From Prevotellaceae bacterium UBA4359 (GTDB lineage Bacteria; Bacteroidota; Bacteroidia; Bacteroidales; Bacteroidaceae), in contig DGSP01000034.1 in NCBI GenBank assembly GCA_002393555.1, positions 1-7,378 of the forward strand: a stretch of 7,378 bases of DNA, written 5' to 3'. The position numbers and the translations under genes were made by a program. Under the pieces are notes generated by a model that worked only from the letters and a program-made list of their open reading frames with translations, had not been told where the DNA came from and ran no database searches. Of this stretch, positions 1-7,374 are shown piece after piece; the stretch's first letter is position 1; each line of letters starts with the position of its first letter.

Positions 1-134
1 TCGCCGCAAGCGGCTTGTTTTCTCGGACAATAATTACCAATAATTGACGTTAATTTTATCCAATAATTATTATTGGAACCAATTTTTGGCAATTATTGGA
101 AATTATTGTCCGAGAAAAATGCGGCTTGCCGCAT
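1..134. repeat. Long imperfect inverted repeat with GC-rich palindromic tips
   Basis: Positions 18-46 match the reverse complement of 90-118 at 28 of 29 bases. Each arm is capped by a small palindrome: GCCGCAAGCGGC at 3-14 and GCGGCTTGCCGC at 121-132. The AT-rich centre (47-89) includes the internal palindrome CCAATAATTATTATTGG at 60-76. The element may extend left of the window. It is non-coding and MITE- or REP-like. Confidence 0.85.
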
Positions 135-169
135 CATATCAACTATTTTTGTTCACCTACTTCATTTAT

Positions 170-244
170 GGCTAATTCGTGGTTAATTCATGGCAATTTA
201 TGTTCAAAGTAAAAACACGAATGTCCATGAATTAGCCACGAATT
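170..244. repeat. Inverted repeat built from about 11-bp ATTCRTGGYTA-type units
   Basis: Arms 174-193 and 225-244 are reverse complements with a single G/T-type mismatch in 20. Inside the left arm the sequence repeats with an 11-bp period (170-180, 181-191, 192-202, each GGYWAATTYRT-like). The right arm shows the same rhythm on the opposite strand. I recall similar ATTCGTGG-type intergenic repeats in many bacterial genomes. No gene is visible here. Confidence 0.75.
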
Positions 245-286
245 TCTCATGAATTTAATGATTTGTGGTTTTCGGCGGATGTGCAT

Positions 287-318
287 TTTTTACTTGTTTT
301 TTTCTCCGTCACGCGGAG
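287..318. repeat. Remnant of the right-end fold-back element (mini-hairpin plus T-rich tract)
   Basis: Positions 287-305 are the exact reverse complement of 7201-7219 (19 nt, on that strand AGAAAAAAACAAGTAAAAA). Next to it, 304-318 forms a 5-bp mini-hairpin (CTCCG/CGGAG). It corresponds to CTTCG/CGAAG at 7179-7193, where one base pair differs on both sides. The AT-rich run lowers the significance of the 19-nt match, but the neighbouring hairpin supports it. Confidence 0.5.
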
Positions 319-365
319 GTGGAAATGAATCGTTGTTGCACTGCTACGTGGAACGTCGTTGCTAT

Positions 366-415
366 TACAATTGGTGCGCCGTACAATTTGCATATTGTAC
401 GGCGCACCAATTGTA
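366..415. repeat. Perfect 22-bp hairpin just after the GH10-CE1 stop codon
   Basis: Arms 366-387 and 394-415 are exact reverse complements around a 6-nt loop (TTGCAT). The hairpin begins 18 bp after the stop codon of the GH10-CE1 gene, so it would form at the 3' end of the xylan transcript. No T-run follows it on either strand. It therefore looks less like a classical intrinsic terminator than a 3' mRNA-stabilising hairpin or a palindromic repeat element. Confidence 0.85.
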
Positions 416-433
416 TATTGAGTGGCGTTGCAC

Positions 434-2587
<2,154 letters not shown>

Positions 2588-2640
2588 GTTTGTTAGGTTT
2601 TTAATGGGGTTAATAGGGTTTGATGGGTTAGGATAATAGG
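2588..2640 (-). promoter_or_regulatory. Leader of the GH10-CE1 gene, G-tracts about every 10 bp on the opposite strand
   Basis: This is the short stretch between the CCTAGG array and the ATG at 2587. On the plus strand it carries GGGG (2606-2609), GGG (2616-2618), GGG (2625-2627) and GG (2631-2632), spaced about 6-10 bp. This looks like a degenerate extension of the 10-bp rhythm of the array. No Shine-Dalgarno sequence is seen and no clear TAnnTTTG promoter is present, which fits co-transcription with GH43. Confidence 0.4.
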
Positions 2641-2720
2641 AGAGCCTAGGAAAACCTAGGAGAGCCTAGGAATGCCTAGGAATGCCTAGGAGAGCCTAGG
2701 AAAACCTAGGAGAACCCAGG
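2641..2720. repeat. Eight tandem 10-bp repeats with palindromic CCTAGG core
   Basis: There are eight consecutive 10-nt units of the form AnnnCCTAGG on the plus strand: AGAG, AAAA, AGAG, AATG, AATG, AGAG, AAAA, then AGAA before CCCAGG. Seven of eight keep the perfect CCTAGG palindrome. The array starts 53 bp upstream of the GH10-CE1 start codon and ends 2 bp from the GH43 stop codon, so it fills most of the gap between the two genes. The order AGAG, AAAA, AGAG, AATG | AATG, AGAG, AAAA, AGAA is nearly mirror-symmetric. Confidence 0.95.
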
Positions 2721-2722
2721 AA

Positions 2723-4351
2723 TCACAGCCTCAAAAGCACCTGGCCACCAGGGGTTTGTGTGGCATAGTAGAAGGCGGCGAAGCGGGTGCCCATGAAGAG
2801 GCGGCGGTAGTCGAAGCGCATCTTGTAGTCGGGGGTGCCGATGGGGCGATAGGTCTTGCCATCGAGGCTATAGAAGAAGTTGGCCACATCGCGGCTGGGC
2901 AGGGTGAAGTCGCACGTCATGGCGAGGTGGATGGCTTTCAGTTTCGAGGCTGGTATCTCTACACGCTCCACCTCTTTTCGTTCCACGCCTGTGATGGCCT
3001 TGGTGTCGCCTGTCAGGCTGACGCTCTCTTCGGTGAAGACGAGGTAGGTCTTCTTGCCTTCCCGACGGATAGTGAGCAGGCCGGAGTCGCCGTTGAGGGC
3101 GGCCAAGCCTGTGCAGTCGCCGTCGCGCATCTGGCGGGCATCGATCGAGATGGTGTCGGCACAGGTGGGTCCCCACGTGCGCCAGGTGATAGTGTTGCGG
3201 GCATCGAAGAGGGAGGTGGCCGGAAGGCTGGTCAGTTGCACCCATTCGCCGGGCTGGGTGAGGCTGCCTGTGGCGGTCTTGATGTTGTCTTTCTGGTAGT
3301 TGTGGTTCCACTGATAGTCTTTCGTGATGACAGCGTGGTCGGGCTGCTGGTGGCAGTCGCACTGACCATCTACCGTCACGGTGAGGGGGATGCGTCCATC
3401 GCCGTTGGTGCCGAGCACGGGCCAGCCGTCTATCCACGAGCAGGGCTCGAGGGTGAGCACACGCCCCACCCCGCCACGGTCTTGGAACATCACGCCCCAC
3501 CACTCGCCGTGCTTGCCATCGACGATGGTGCCCTGGCCTGCCAAGGGGAAGCCGCCGAGGTCGCTCTTGAGGATGACCTTAGAGTCGTAGGGGCCTTCGA
3601 TGTTCTTGCTGCGGTAGGCGATTTCTTCGCGTCCGGTGCGGGGCCAGGCGATGCAGAGGAGGTAGTACATGCCGTCGTGCTTGACCACACGGCTGCCCTC
3701 GTGGAGTCCCTGCGGACGGCCATTGAGTTGGAGGGTCTTGCGGATGCCTCCGGGCTTTTCGGCGGTGAGGTCGGCAGTGAGTTCGACCAACTTGATGTCG
3801 CCACTGCCGGAGAAGACATAGACGCGGTCATCGTCGTCGAAGAAGAGGGAGGAGTCGTGGTAGGCGGGCAGACGGCTGTGGAGCGTCCAGCCCTTGGCGG
3901 GGTCGTCGGTGCGGAAGACCATTGACTTGTGGGGGTCGTCGTTGGCCACGAAGAGTGCCCAGAAGGTGCCTTTGTGGTAGCGGAGCGAGGTGGCCCACTG
4001 GCCGCGCCCATAGACGGTGCCCTCTTGCAGGTCGTAGCGAGGGGTGTCCTTGATGCTGTCGAAGAGGTAGGAGACGGTCTGCCAGTGCACGAGGTCGGTG
4101 GAGCGCATGATGGGCGCCCCGGGGAACATGTGCATGGTGGTGGATACGAGGTAGTAGTAGTTGCCCACGCGGATGATGTCGGGGTCGGGACAGTCGGCCC
4201 AGATGAAGGGGTTTTTCACCTGGATGGTCTGCCGTGTGGAGGTCTCAGGGAGAGAAAAAGGGGATGTCTGCCCTGTGGCAGGCGATTGTGCCGATGCCAC
4301 AAGCGCAGACAGTGCCCCGAGAAAAGTAGTAAATAGTGTCCTTTTTACCAT
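2723..4351 (-). CDS. Secreted GH43 beta-xylosidase / alpha-L-arabinofuranosidase
   Basis: A 542-residue glycosidase. The ATG at 4351 is chosen because it opens a signal peptide (MVKRTLF...LVASAQ, cleavage near residue 21). The longer in-frame reading from 4429 would run through the terminator and promoter. The N-terminal five-bladed propeller spans about 45-330 and carries the GH43 triad: base D56 in CPDPD, pKa-setting D166 in HDSSLFFDDDD, and general acid E218 in LHEGS. Residues about 345-542 fit the beta-sandwich (concanavalin A-like, beta-xylosidase C-terminal) domain found in several GH43 subfamilies; the layout recalls subfamily 12, which I infer by pattern only. The likely substrates are xylo- or arabinoxylo-oligosaccharides in the periplasm or at the surface, working with the GH10-CE1 enzyme next door. 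Exact specificity (xylosidase or arabinofuranosidase) cannot be read from sequence. The gene has its own probable promoter just upstream. Confidence 0.9.
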   Translation of the reverse strand: MVKRTLFTTFLGALSALVASAQSPATGQTSPFSLPETSTRQTIQVKNPFIWADCPDPDIIRVGNYYYLVSTTMHMFPGAPIMRSTDLVHWQTVSYLFDSIKDTPRYDLQEGTVYGRGQWATSLRYHKGTFWALFVANDDPHKSMVFRTDDPAKGWTLHSRLPAYHDSSLFFDDDDRVYVFSGSGDIKLVELTADLTAEKPGGIRKTLQLNGRPQGLHEGSRVVKHDGMYYLLCIAWPRTGREEIAYRSKNIEGPYDSKVILKSDLGGFPLAGQGTIVDGKHGEWWGVMFQDRGGVGRVLTLEPCSWIDGWPVLGTNGDGRIPLTVTVDGQCDCHQQPDHAVITKDYQWNHNYQKDNIKTATGSLTQPGEWVQLTSLPATSLFDARNTITWRTWGPTCADTISIDARQMRDGDCTGLAALNGDSGLLTIRREGKKTYLVFTEESVSLTGDTKAITGVERKEVERVEIPASKLKAIHLAMTCDFTLPSRDVANFFYSLDGKTYRPIGTPDYKMRFDYRRLFMGTRFAAFYYATQTPGGQVLLRL

Positions 4352-4383
4352 ATAGTTTTCTGAAATAGTTAGGTTTGTGTGGG

Positions 4384-4391
4384 CAAAGTTA
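4384..4391 (-). promoter_or_regulatory. Bacteroidetes -7 promoter element for the GH43/GH10-CE1 unit
   Basis: TAACTTTG on the minus strand matches the Bacteroidetes -7 consensus TAnnTTTG. It would start a transcript near 4377-4380, leaving a leader of roughly 27 nt before the ATG at 4351. A good -33 TTTG is not seen at the expected distance, because that stretch is the stem of the upstream terminator. The promoter call is therefore moderate. Confidence 0.5.
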
Positions 4392-4393
4392 CG

Positions 4394-4426
4394 AAAAAAA
4401 CAACGCCAGCATTTCTGCCGGCGTTG
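4394..4426 (-). terminator. Rho-independent terminator of the 733-aa/58-aa transcript
   Basis: Read on the minus strand, a 10-bp stem with one A/C mismatch (CAACGCCGGC with GCTGGCGTTG, loop AGAAAT) is followed at once by seven T (4400 to 4394). It lies 35 bp after the stop of the 58-aa gene and ends the upstream unit before the GH43 promoter. Confidence 0.85.
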
Positions 4427-4461
4427 CATAAGGTTGTGCCATTGTTACATGCACTGTTTTT

Positions 4462-4638
4462 TTACCACAGGTCTTCTTCGGAGCCTTCGGCATCGGCCTG
4501 AAACTCCTCCATCATGCGAATCTGAGATTCGGCAGTCACGGTGTTTTTAGAGCCGCCATTGGGGATGGGCGACACGCAGATGAGACTTACGGTTTCAGTC
4601 ATGACTACGTTCATGGCTGGCTGAATATACTTTTTCAT
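4462..4638 (-). CDS. Small conserved-type Bacteroidales protein, function unknown (58 aa)
   Basis: The ORF runs from ATG at 4638 (MKKYIQPAMNVVMTETVSLI...) to TAA at 4462-4464. It starts 35 bp after the stop of the 733-residue gene and is followed 35 bp later by a rho-independent terminator, so it looks like the second gene of a two-gene transcript. The N-terminus has the K-K-Y-I-x-P-x-x-x-V pattern I recall from many short orphan Bacteroidales ORFs. It is followed by a short apolar stretch (VSLICVSPIP, residues 17-26), a Gly/Ser/Asn turn, and a strongly acidic tail ending EGSEEDLW. There is no convincing signal peptide or lipobox. The ORF is short, but its coherent position, start and composition argue that it is real. 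Its function is unknown. A secreted or processed peptide is possible, but nothing here shows it. Confidence 0.72.
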   Translation of the reverse strand: MKKYIQPAMNVVMTETVSLICVSPIPNGGSKNTVTAESQIRMMEEFQADAEGSEEDLW

Positions 4639-4673
4639 GATTATATCTACTTTTTATGTTTTTACCAATTTAC

Positions 4674-6875
4674 TTATTTCACCAAAACCTTCTGAGTCTT
4701 GCCATTGCTGAGTTTGATGACGTTGATGCCCTTCTGGAGCGAACGCTGCTGTGCACCATTGGCAGAGTAGATGCCCACAACGGTAACATCGCCTTCGCCA
4801 GTGAGAGCCTCGATGGCAGTTGTCTCGCCAGCAGGGATGCGGAGGTTGGCAGGAGAGGACTTGGGAGCAGTGAAGTAAGCACGGAAGGCACCCAGTTCAA
4901 TATTGCCAGTAGCCTGCACAAACTGGTTGTTGGAAATGGCGTAGTAGTTGGCAGCATCATCGGCGGTGATGTCTTTGTACTCGTAAGTGCCATAAAGAGG
5001 AGTTGTGCTATTGGAAACCTTCACATCGGACAGAGTGACACCTTGAGCGCGAACAGCGAAAGCGCCATTGGTCACATTGACCAAAGCAGGAACACCGGCT
5101 GGCACGTTATCCAAAGCCGTGACTTTGAGCACATCACCATCAATACCATCGATGCTATAGAACTGAGCCGATTCAGAAGAAGTCACTGCGTATGGCAGAC
5201 AAACAGTGCCCCACTTGTTCATGTTCTCACGAGAGTAGTAAGCATTAGAGGCTGTAGCACCAGCAGGAGCCTTGAAGGGATGACCATCGGTGAGGCGGAG
5301 GATGTTGATGTTACCATTCACACAAACATTCTGATTGTTGGCCAGCGCACCCTCGTTTGCCACAAAGATAGCGTTGGGGTTGGCAGGAGTCAGTTCAAGA
5401 TTGGTGCCTGTCACACCTGTAGCATCGTAAATAGCACCGTTTTCATCAGCGAGAGCTGCTGCAAGTGATCCAGAACCTGGAACCTCACCAACAAGTACAT
5501 ATGTTTTGGCTGAAGGATATTCAACAGGCTCACCGCTGCTAAGATATACCTGAGAAATCCTAACGGTTCCTGCATTACCATCCTGCCAACTATTTCCGCC
5601 TTTAAAACCTCTCAAGAGAGGATAATCCGAAATCTTCACAACATAAGTTCCAGTACCAGTAATTGCCGAGAAAGCCTCCCAATTATCCACCTTATCACAT
5701 CCCTTTATAGGATGAGGATAAAGGCAATGACGTTTTGCGTTGTCATCGCGTTCTTCATCCGACACAAATACGCGGACACCTAAGTTTGCACCTTGTGAAG
5801 CACTGGTAACAACAAAGTGGAGATAATCGTATTTAGTAATATCAACGGATTTTTCATCTCTATCAATATTGCCACACCATTCTGTGCCAGTTGTCATATC
5901 TTTCGGATAGGACACATTCCATACGACGTTGTTACCAGATCCCGTCATTCCATTCAAGTCGGTCGTTCCAGCAGGAGCCTCACAAACAAGCGTGGCTTCA
6001 ATATAGGTCGCAATCGGACCTTCGAGATAAACACTCGAAACGGTAATGTCGCCTGTACAATCGCCTGCACCCGACAGTCTGATGGTGCTAACGTTTGCGA
6101 GGTCTATAACTGATACATAATCCGTAAGTTTGATGCTTTGTGTTCCAACAGCAACTGGAGTGATTGTAACCTGACCTGTTCCGTTCGTGAATTTCATAAT
6201 GATACGGAAATGGTCTGCTGTTCCCGCAGCCGTCACCAAATTCAGCGTGGTGTAAGCGGAGTAATCTCCTGCGCCAAAGAGTTCTGTTGAGTTCCACGAT
6301 TCAGCAGTCCAAGTAAATGTTCCTGTAGAAGTGGAGGAATTCCATGCCCATGAGGTATTCTCTGATGACTCTGGGAGAGCCGACAAATCCACATCCAAAA
6401 TTTTTGTGGTGCCCTCCTTGAACAGATAAACCTCAGAAATGGTGATTGATTTTCCTGAATGGTTCCAGGAGAAAACAGTAAAATCTCCATAACTATCTAC
6501 ATCTTTTAAAGAAATCTCATATTCTTGATCAGTACCTATAGGAAGAGCTGTAAATTGACCATTAGGAAGATTAATTTCCCAATCACCATTACCTTCCTCG
6601 ATTGTATACTTAACGACAGCTTTATCGTAGCCACTAACATCAAGGTTTTCATATTTAAAGGTGTTACAAAAACCACCTTTTGAAGTAAATGTCGCAGCAT
6701 ACAGATTATCTGCAGTTAGTGTACTTGGAGCAATAGGTGCGATATCGAAATCATTCGTGTTTATCACACCATTTCTCAGAAGGAGAAGCGGAGTTTTGGT
6801 AGCCCTTTCCGCCTTAACAGCATTCACCCCCCCTAACGTGAGGAGAGCGACCATCAAAAGTAAAATTTTTTTCAT
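4674..6875 (-). CDS. Secreted modular protein with three tandem beta-rich modules and a type IX-like C-terminal tail
   Basis: A 733-residue protein. Residues 1-22 are a signal peptide (MKKILLLMVALLTLGGVNAVKA). Residues about 40-448 look like three successive beta-rich modules. Each ends in a related strand: SEVYLFKEG (147-155), SSVYLEGP (280-287) and SQVYLSSGEP (441-450). The style suggests galactose-binding-like or carbohydrate-binding sandwiches, but no family is recognised with certainty. Residues about 455-680 are a Prevotella-style region with WGTVCLPYAV (555-564), NNQFVQA (649-655) and GAFRAYF (662-668). The last ~45 residues (DVTVVGIYSANG...LQKGINVIKLSNGKTQKVLVK region, 696-733) resemble a shortened type IX secretion sorting domain, implying surface attachment or release. 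No catalytic motif is visible. By eye the N-terminal module region is richer in AT than the C-terminal third and the xylanase genes. It probably shares a transcript with the 58-aa gene. A polysaccharide-binding role beside the xylan genes is inference. Confidence 0.82.
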   Translation of the reverse strand: MKKILLLMVALLTLGGVNAVKAERATKTPLLLLRNGVINTNDFDIAPIAPSTLTADNLYAATFTSKGGFCNTFKYENLDVSGYDKAVVKYTIEEGNGDWEINLPNGQFTALPIGTDQEYEISLKDVDSYGDFTVFSWNHSGKSITISEVYLFKEGTTKILDVDLSALPESSENTSWAWNSSTSTGTFTWTAESWNSTELFGAGDYSAYTTLNLVTAAGTADHFRIIMKFTNGTGQVTITPVAVGTQSIKLTDYVSVIDLANVSTIRLSGAGDCTGDITVSSVYLEGPIATYIEATLVCEAPAGTTDLNGMTGSGNNVVWNVSYPKDMTTGTEWCGNIDRDEKSVDITKYDYLHFVVTSASQGANLGVRVFVSDEERDDNAKRHCLYPHPIKGCDKVDNWEAFSAITGTGTYVVKISDYPLLRGFKGGNSWQDGNAGTVRISQVYLSSGEPVEYPSAKTYVLVGEVPGSGSLAAALADENGAIYDATGVTGTNLELTPANPNAIFVANEGALANNQNVCVNGNINILRLTDGHPFKAPAGATASNAYYSRENMNKWGTVCLPYAVTSSESAQFYSIDGIDGDVLKVTALDNVPAGVPALVNVTNGAFAVRAQGVTLSDVKVSNSTTPLYGTYEYKDITADDAANYYAISNNQFVQATGNIELGAFRAYFTAPKSSPANLRIPAGETTAIEALTGEGDVTVVGIYSANGAQQRSLQKGINVIKLSNGKTQKVLVK

Positions 6876-6929
6876 TTGTTTTTTAGTTTAATAAGTGATT
6901 TTTGATTAGATTAAAAAAATATTCGGAAA

Positions 6930-6937
6930 CAAAGTTC
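6930..6937 (-). promoter_or_regulatory. Possible -7 element for the 733-aa secreted protein gene
   Basis: GAACTTTG on the minus strand is one base off TAnnTTTG and lies about 55 bp upstream of the ATG at 6875, leaving an AT-rich leader of about 50 nt. No good -33 TTTG lies upstream, so the element may depend on an activator; a dyad lies at 6967-6996. Confidence 0.35.
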
Positions 6938-6966
6938 GGGAGTTTCGGTGTTTTCGGCTTTCGGGG

Positions 6967-6996
6967 CGGTTACAGGAGTTTGCAAACATGTAACCG
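6967..6996. promoter_or_regulatory. Nested dyad (CGGTTAC...GTAACCG around GTTTGCAAAC), operator-like
   Basis: CGGTTAC at 6967-6973 is the inverse of GTAACCG at 6990-6996, and the interval contains the perfect palindrome GTTTGCAAAC at 6978-6987. It sits roughly 40-70 bp upstream of the probable start of the 733-aa transcript, a natural position for an activator site. No regulator is encoded in the window. Confidence 0.4.
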
Positions 6997-7042
6997 AAAA
7001 GCCTTGCTGCATGGGCAAAGCGCACCCCTCCCGAAAAAAACA

Positions 7043-7074
7043 TTTGGATTTTTCAAAAAAATGTATTATCTTTG
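7043..7074 (+). promoter_or_regulatory. Strong Bacteroidetes-type promoter on the plus strand
   Basis: TTTG at 7043-7046 and TATCTTTG at 7067-7074 are separated by exactly 20 bp, an excellent fit to the -33/-7 consensus. Transcription would start near 7078-7081, firing rightwards and divergent from every gene in the window. No convincing gene follows before the right edge. Confidence 0.65.
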
Positions 7075-7086
7075 CACCATGAAACC

Positions 7087-7127
7087 ACACGAAGTGGGGC
7101 TGTGTCATCCACAGCCCCACTTCGTGT
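7087..7127 (+). repeat. Perfect 18-bp hairpin at the 5' end of the plus-strand transcript
   Basis: Arms 7087-7104 and 7110-7127 are exact complements around the 5-nt loop TCATC. The hairpin begins within about 10 nt of the predicted start site of the plus-strand promoter. No U-tract follows on either strand, so it is not a standard terminator. It could be a 5' stabilising or attenuating structure, or part of a small RNA. Confidence 0.85.
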
Positions 7128-7142
7128 CTCGCACATACACAC

Positions 7143-7374
7143 ATTAATTAATAAGTGAGTTCGATATAAGAATTACGCCTTCGGCGGACGAAGAAAAAAC
7201 AGAAAAAAACAAGTAAAAACAAATAAAAACAGGTTCTTCTTGGTTGTGATGGCAAAGATGTTGTGGACGAAGAAATGGTTTTTATTTGTTTTCATCGGTT
7301 TTTATTTGTTTTTTCTTCGTCCGCCGAAGGCGTATCATTAAAACTTCTCTTACATCGAACTGACGTTAATTAAT
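7143..7374. repeat. Large fold-back (MITE-like) element with TTAATTAA ends
   Basis: The core arms 7175-7200 and 7308-7333 are exact reverse complements (26 nt). Outside them GTTCGATATAAGA (7159-7171) pairs with TCTTACATCGAAC (7348-7360) with one mismatch, and both ends carry TTAATTAA (7144-7151 and 7366-7373). Inside, AAAACAAATAAAAAC (7216-7230) pairs with either copy of a 20-bp-period direct repeat (GGTTTTTATTTGTTTT at 7277-7292 and 7297-7312). The arms also hold mini-hairpins such as CTTCG/CGAAG (7179-7193). No ORF of note lies inside. Confidence 0.85.

Noticed and set aside
366..415. Classical intrinsic terminator for the xylan unit
   Set aside because: There is no T-run after the stem on the minus strand, so it is listed as a hairpin repeat of uncertain role.
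2641..2720. CRISPR or coding repeat at the CCTAGG array
   Set aside because: Units are contiguous 10-mers without spacers, and the length is not a multiple of three. No reading frame uses it.
2756..3925. 389-aa open frame on the plus strand opposite GH43
   Set aside because: It is the same kind of low-complexity antisense shadow; the minus strand encodes a full GH43 with its catalytic triad.
4352..4429. N-terminal extension of GH43 from an upstream ATG at 4429
   Set aside because: It would translate through the terminator hairpin and the promoter, and would bury the signal peptide 26 residues in.
6911..7144. 77-aa ORF on the minus strand
   Set aside because: It runs through the hairpin, the plus promoter and the dyad, and shows no protein-like pattern or start context.
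7079..7147. 22-codon ORF (MKPHEVGLCH...) beginning at the plus-strand start site
   Set aside because: It is almost entirely the hairpin read as codons and would need leaderless translation. Kept only as a hairpin.
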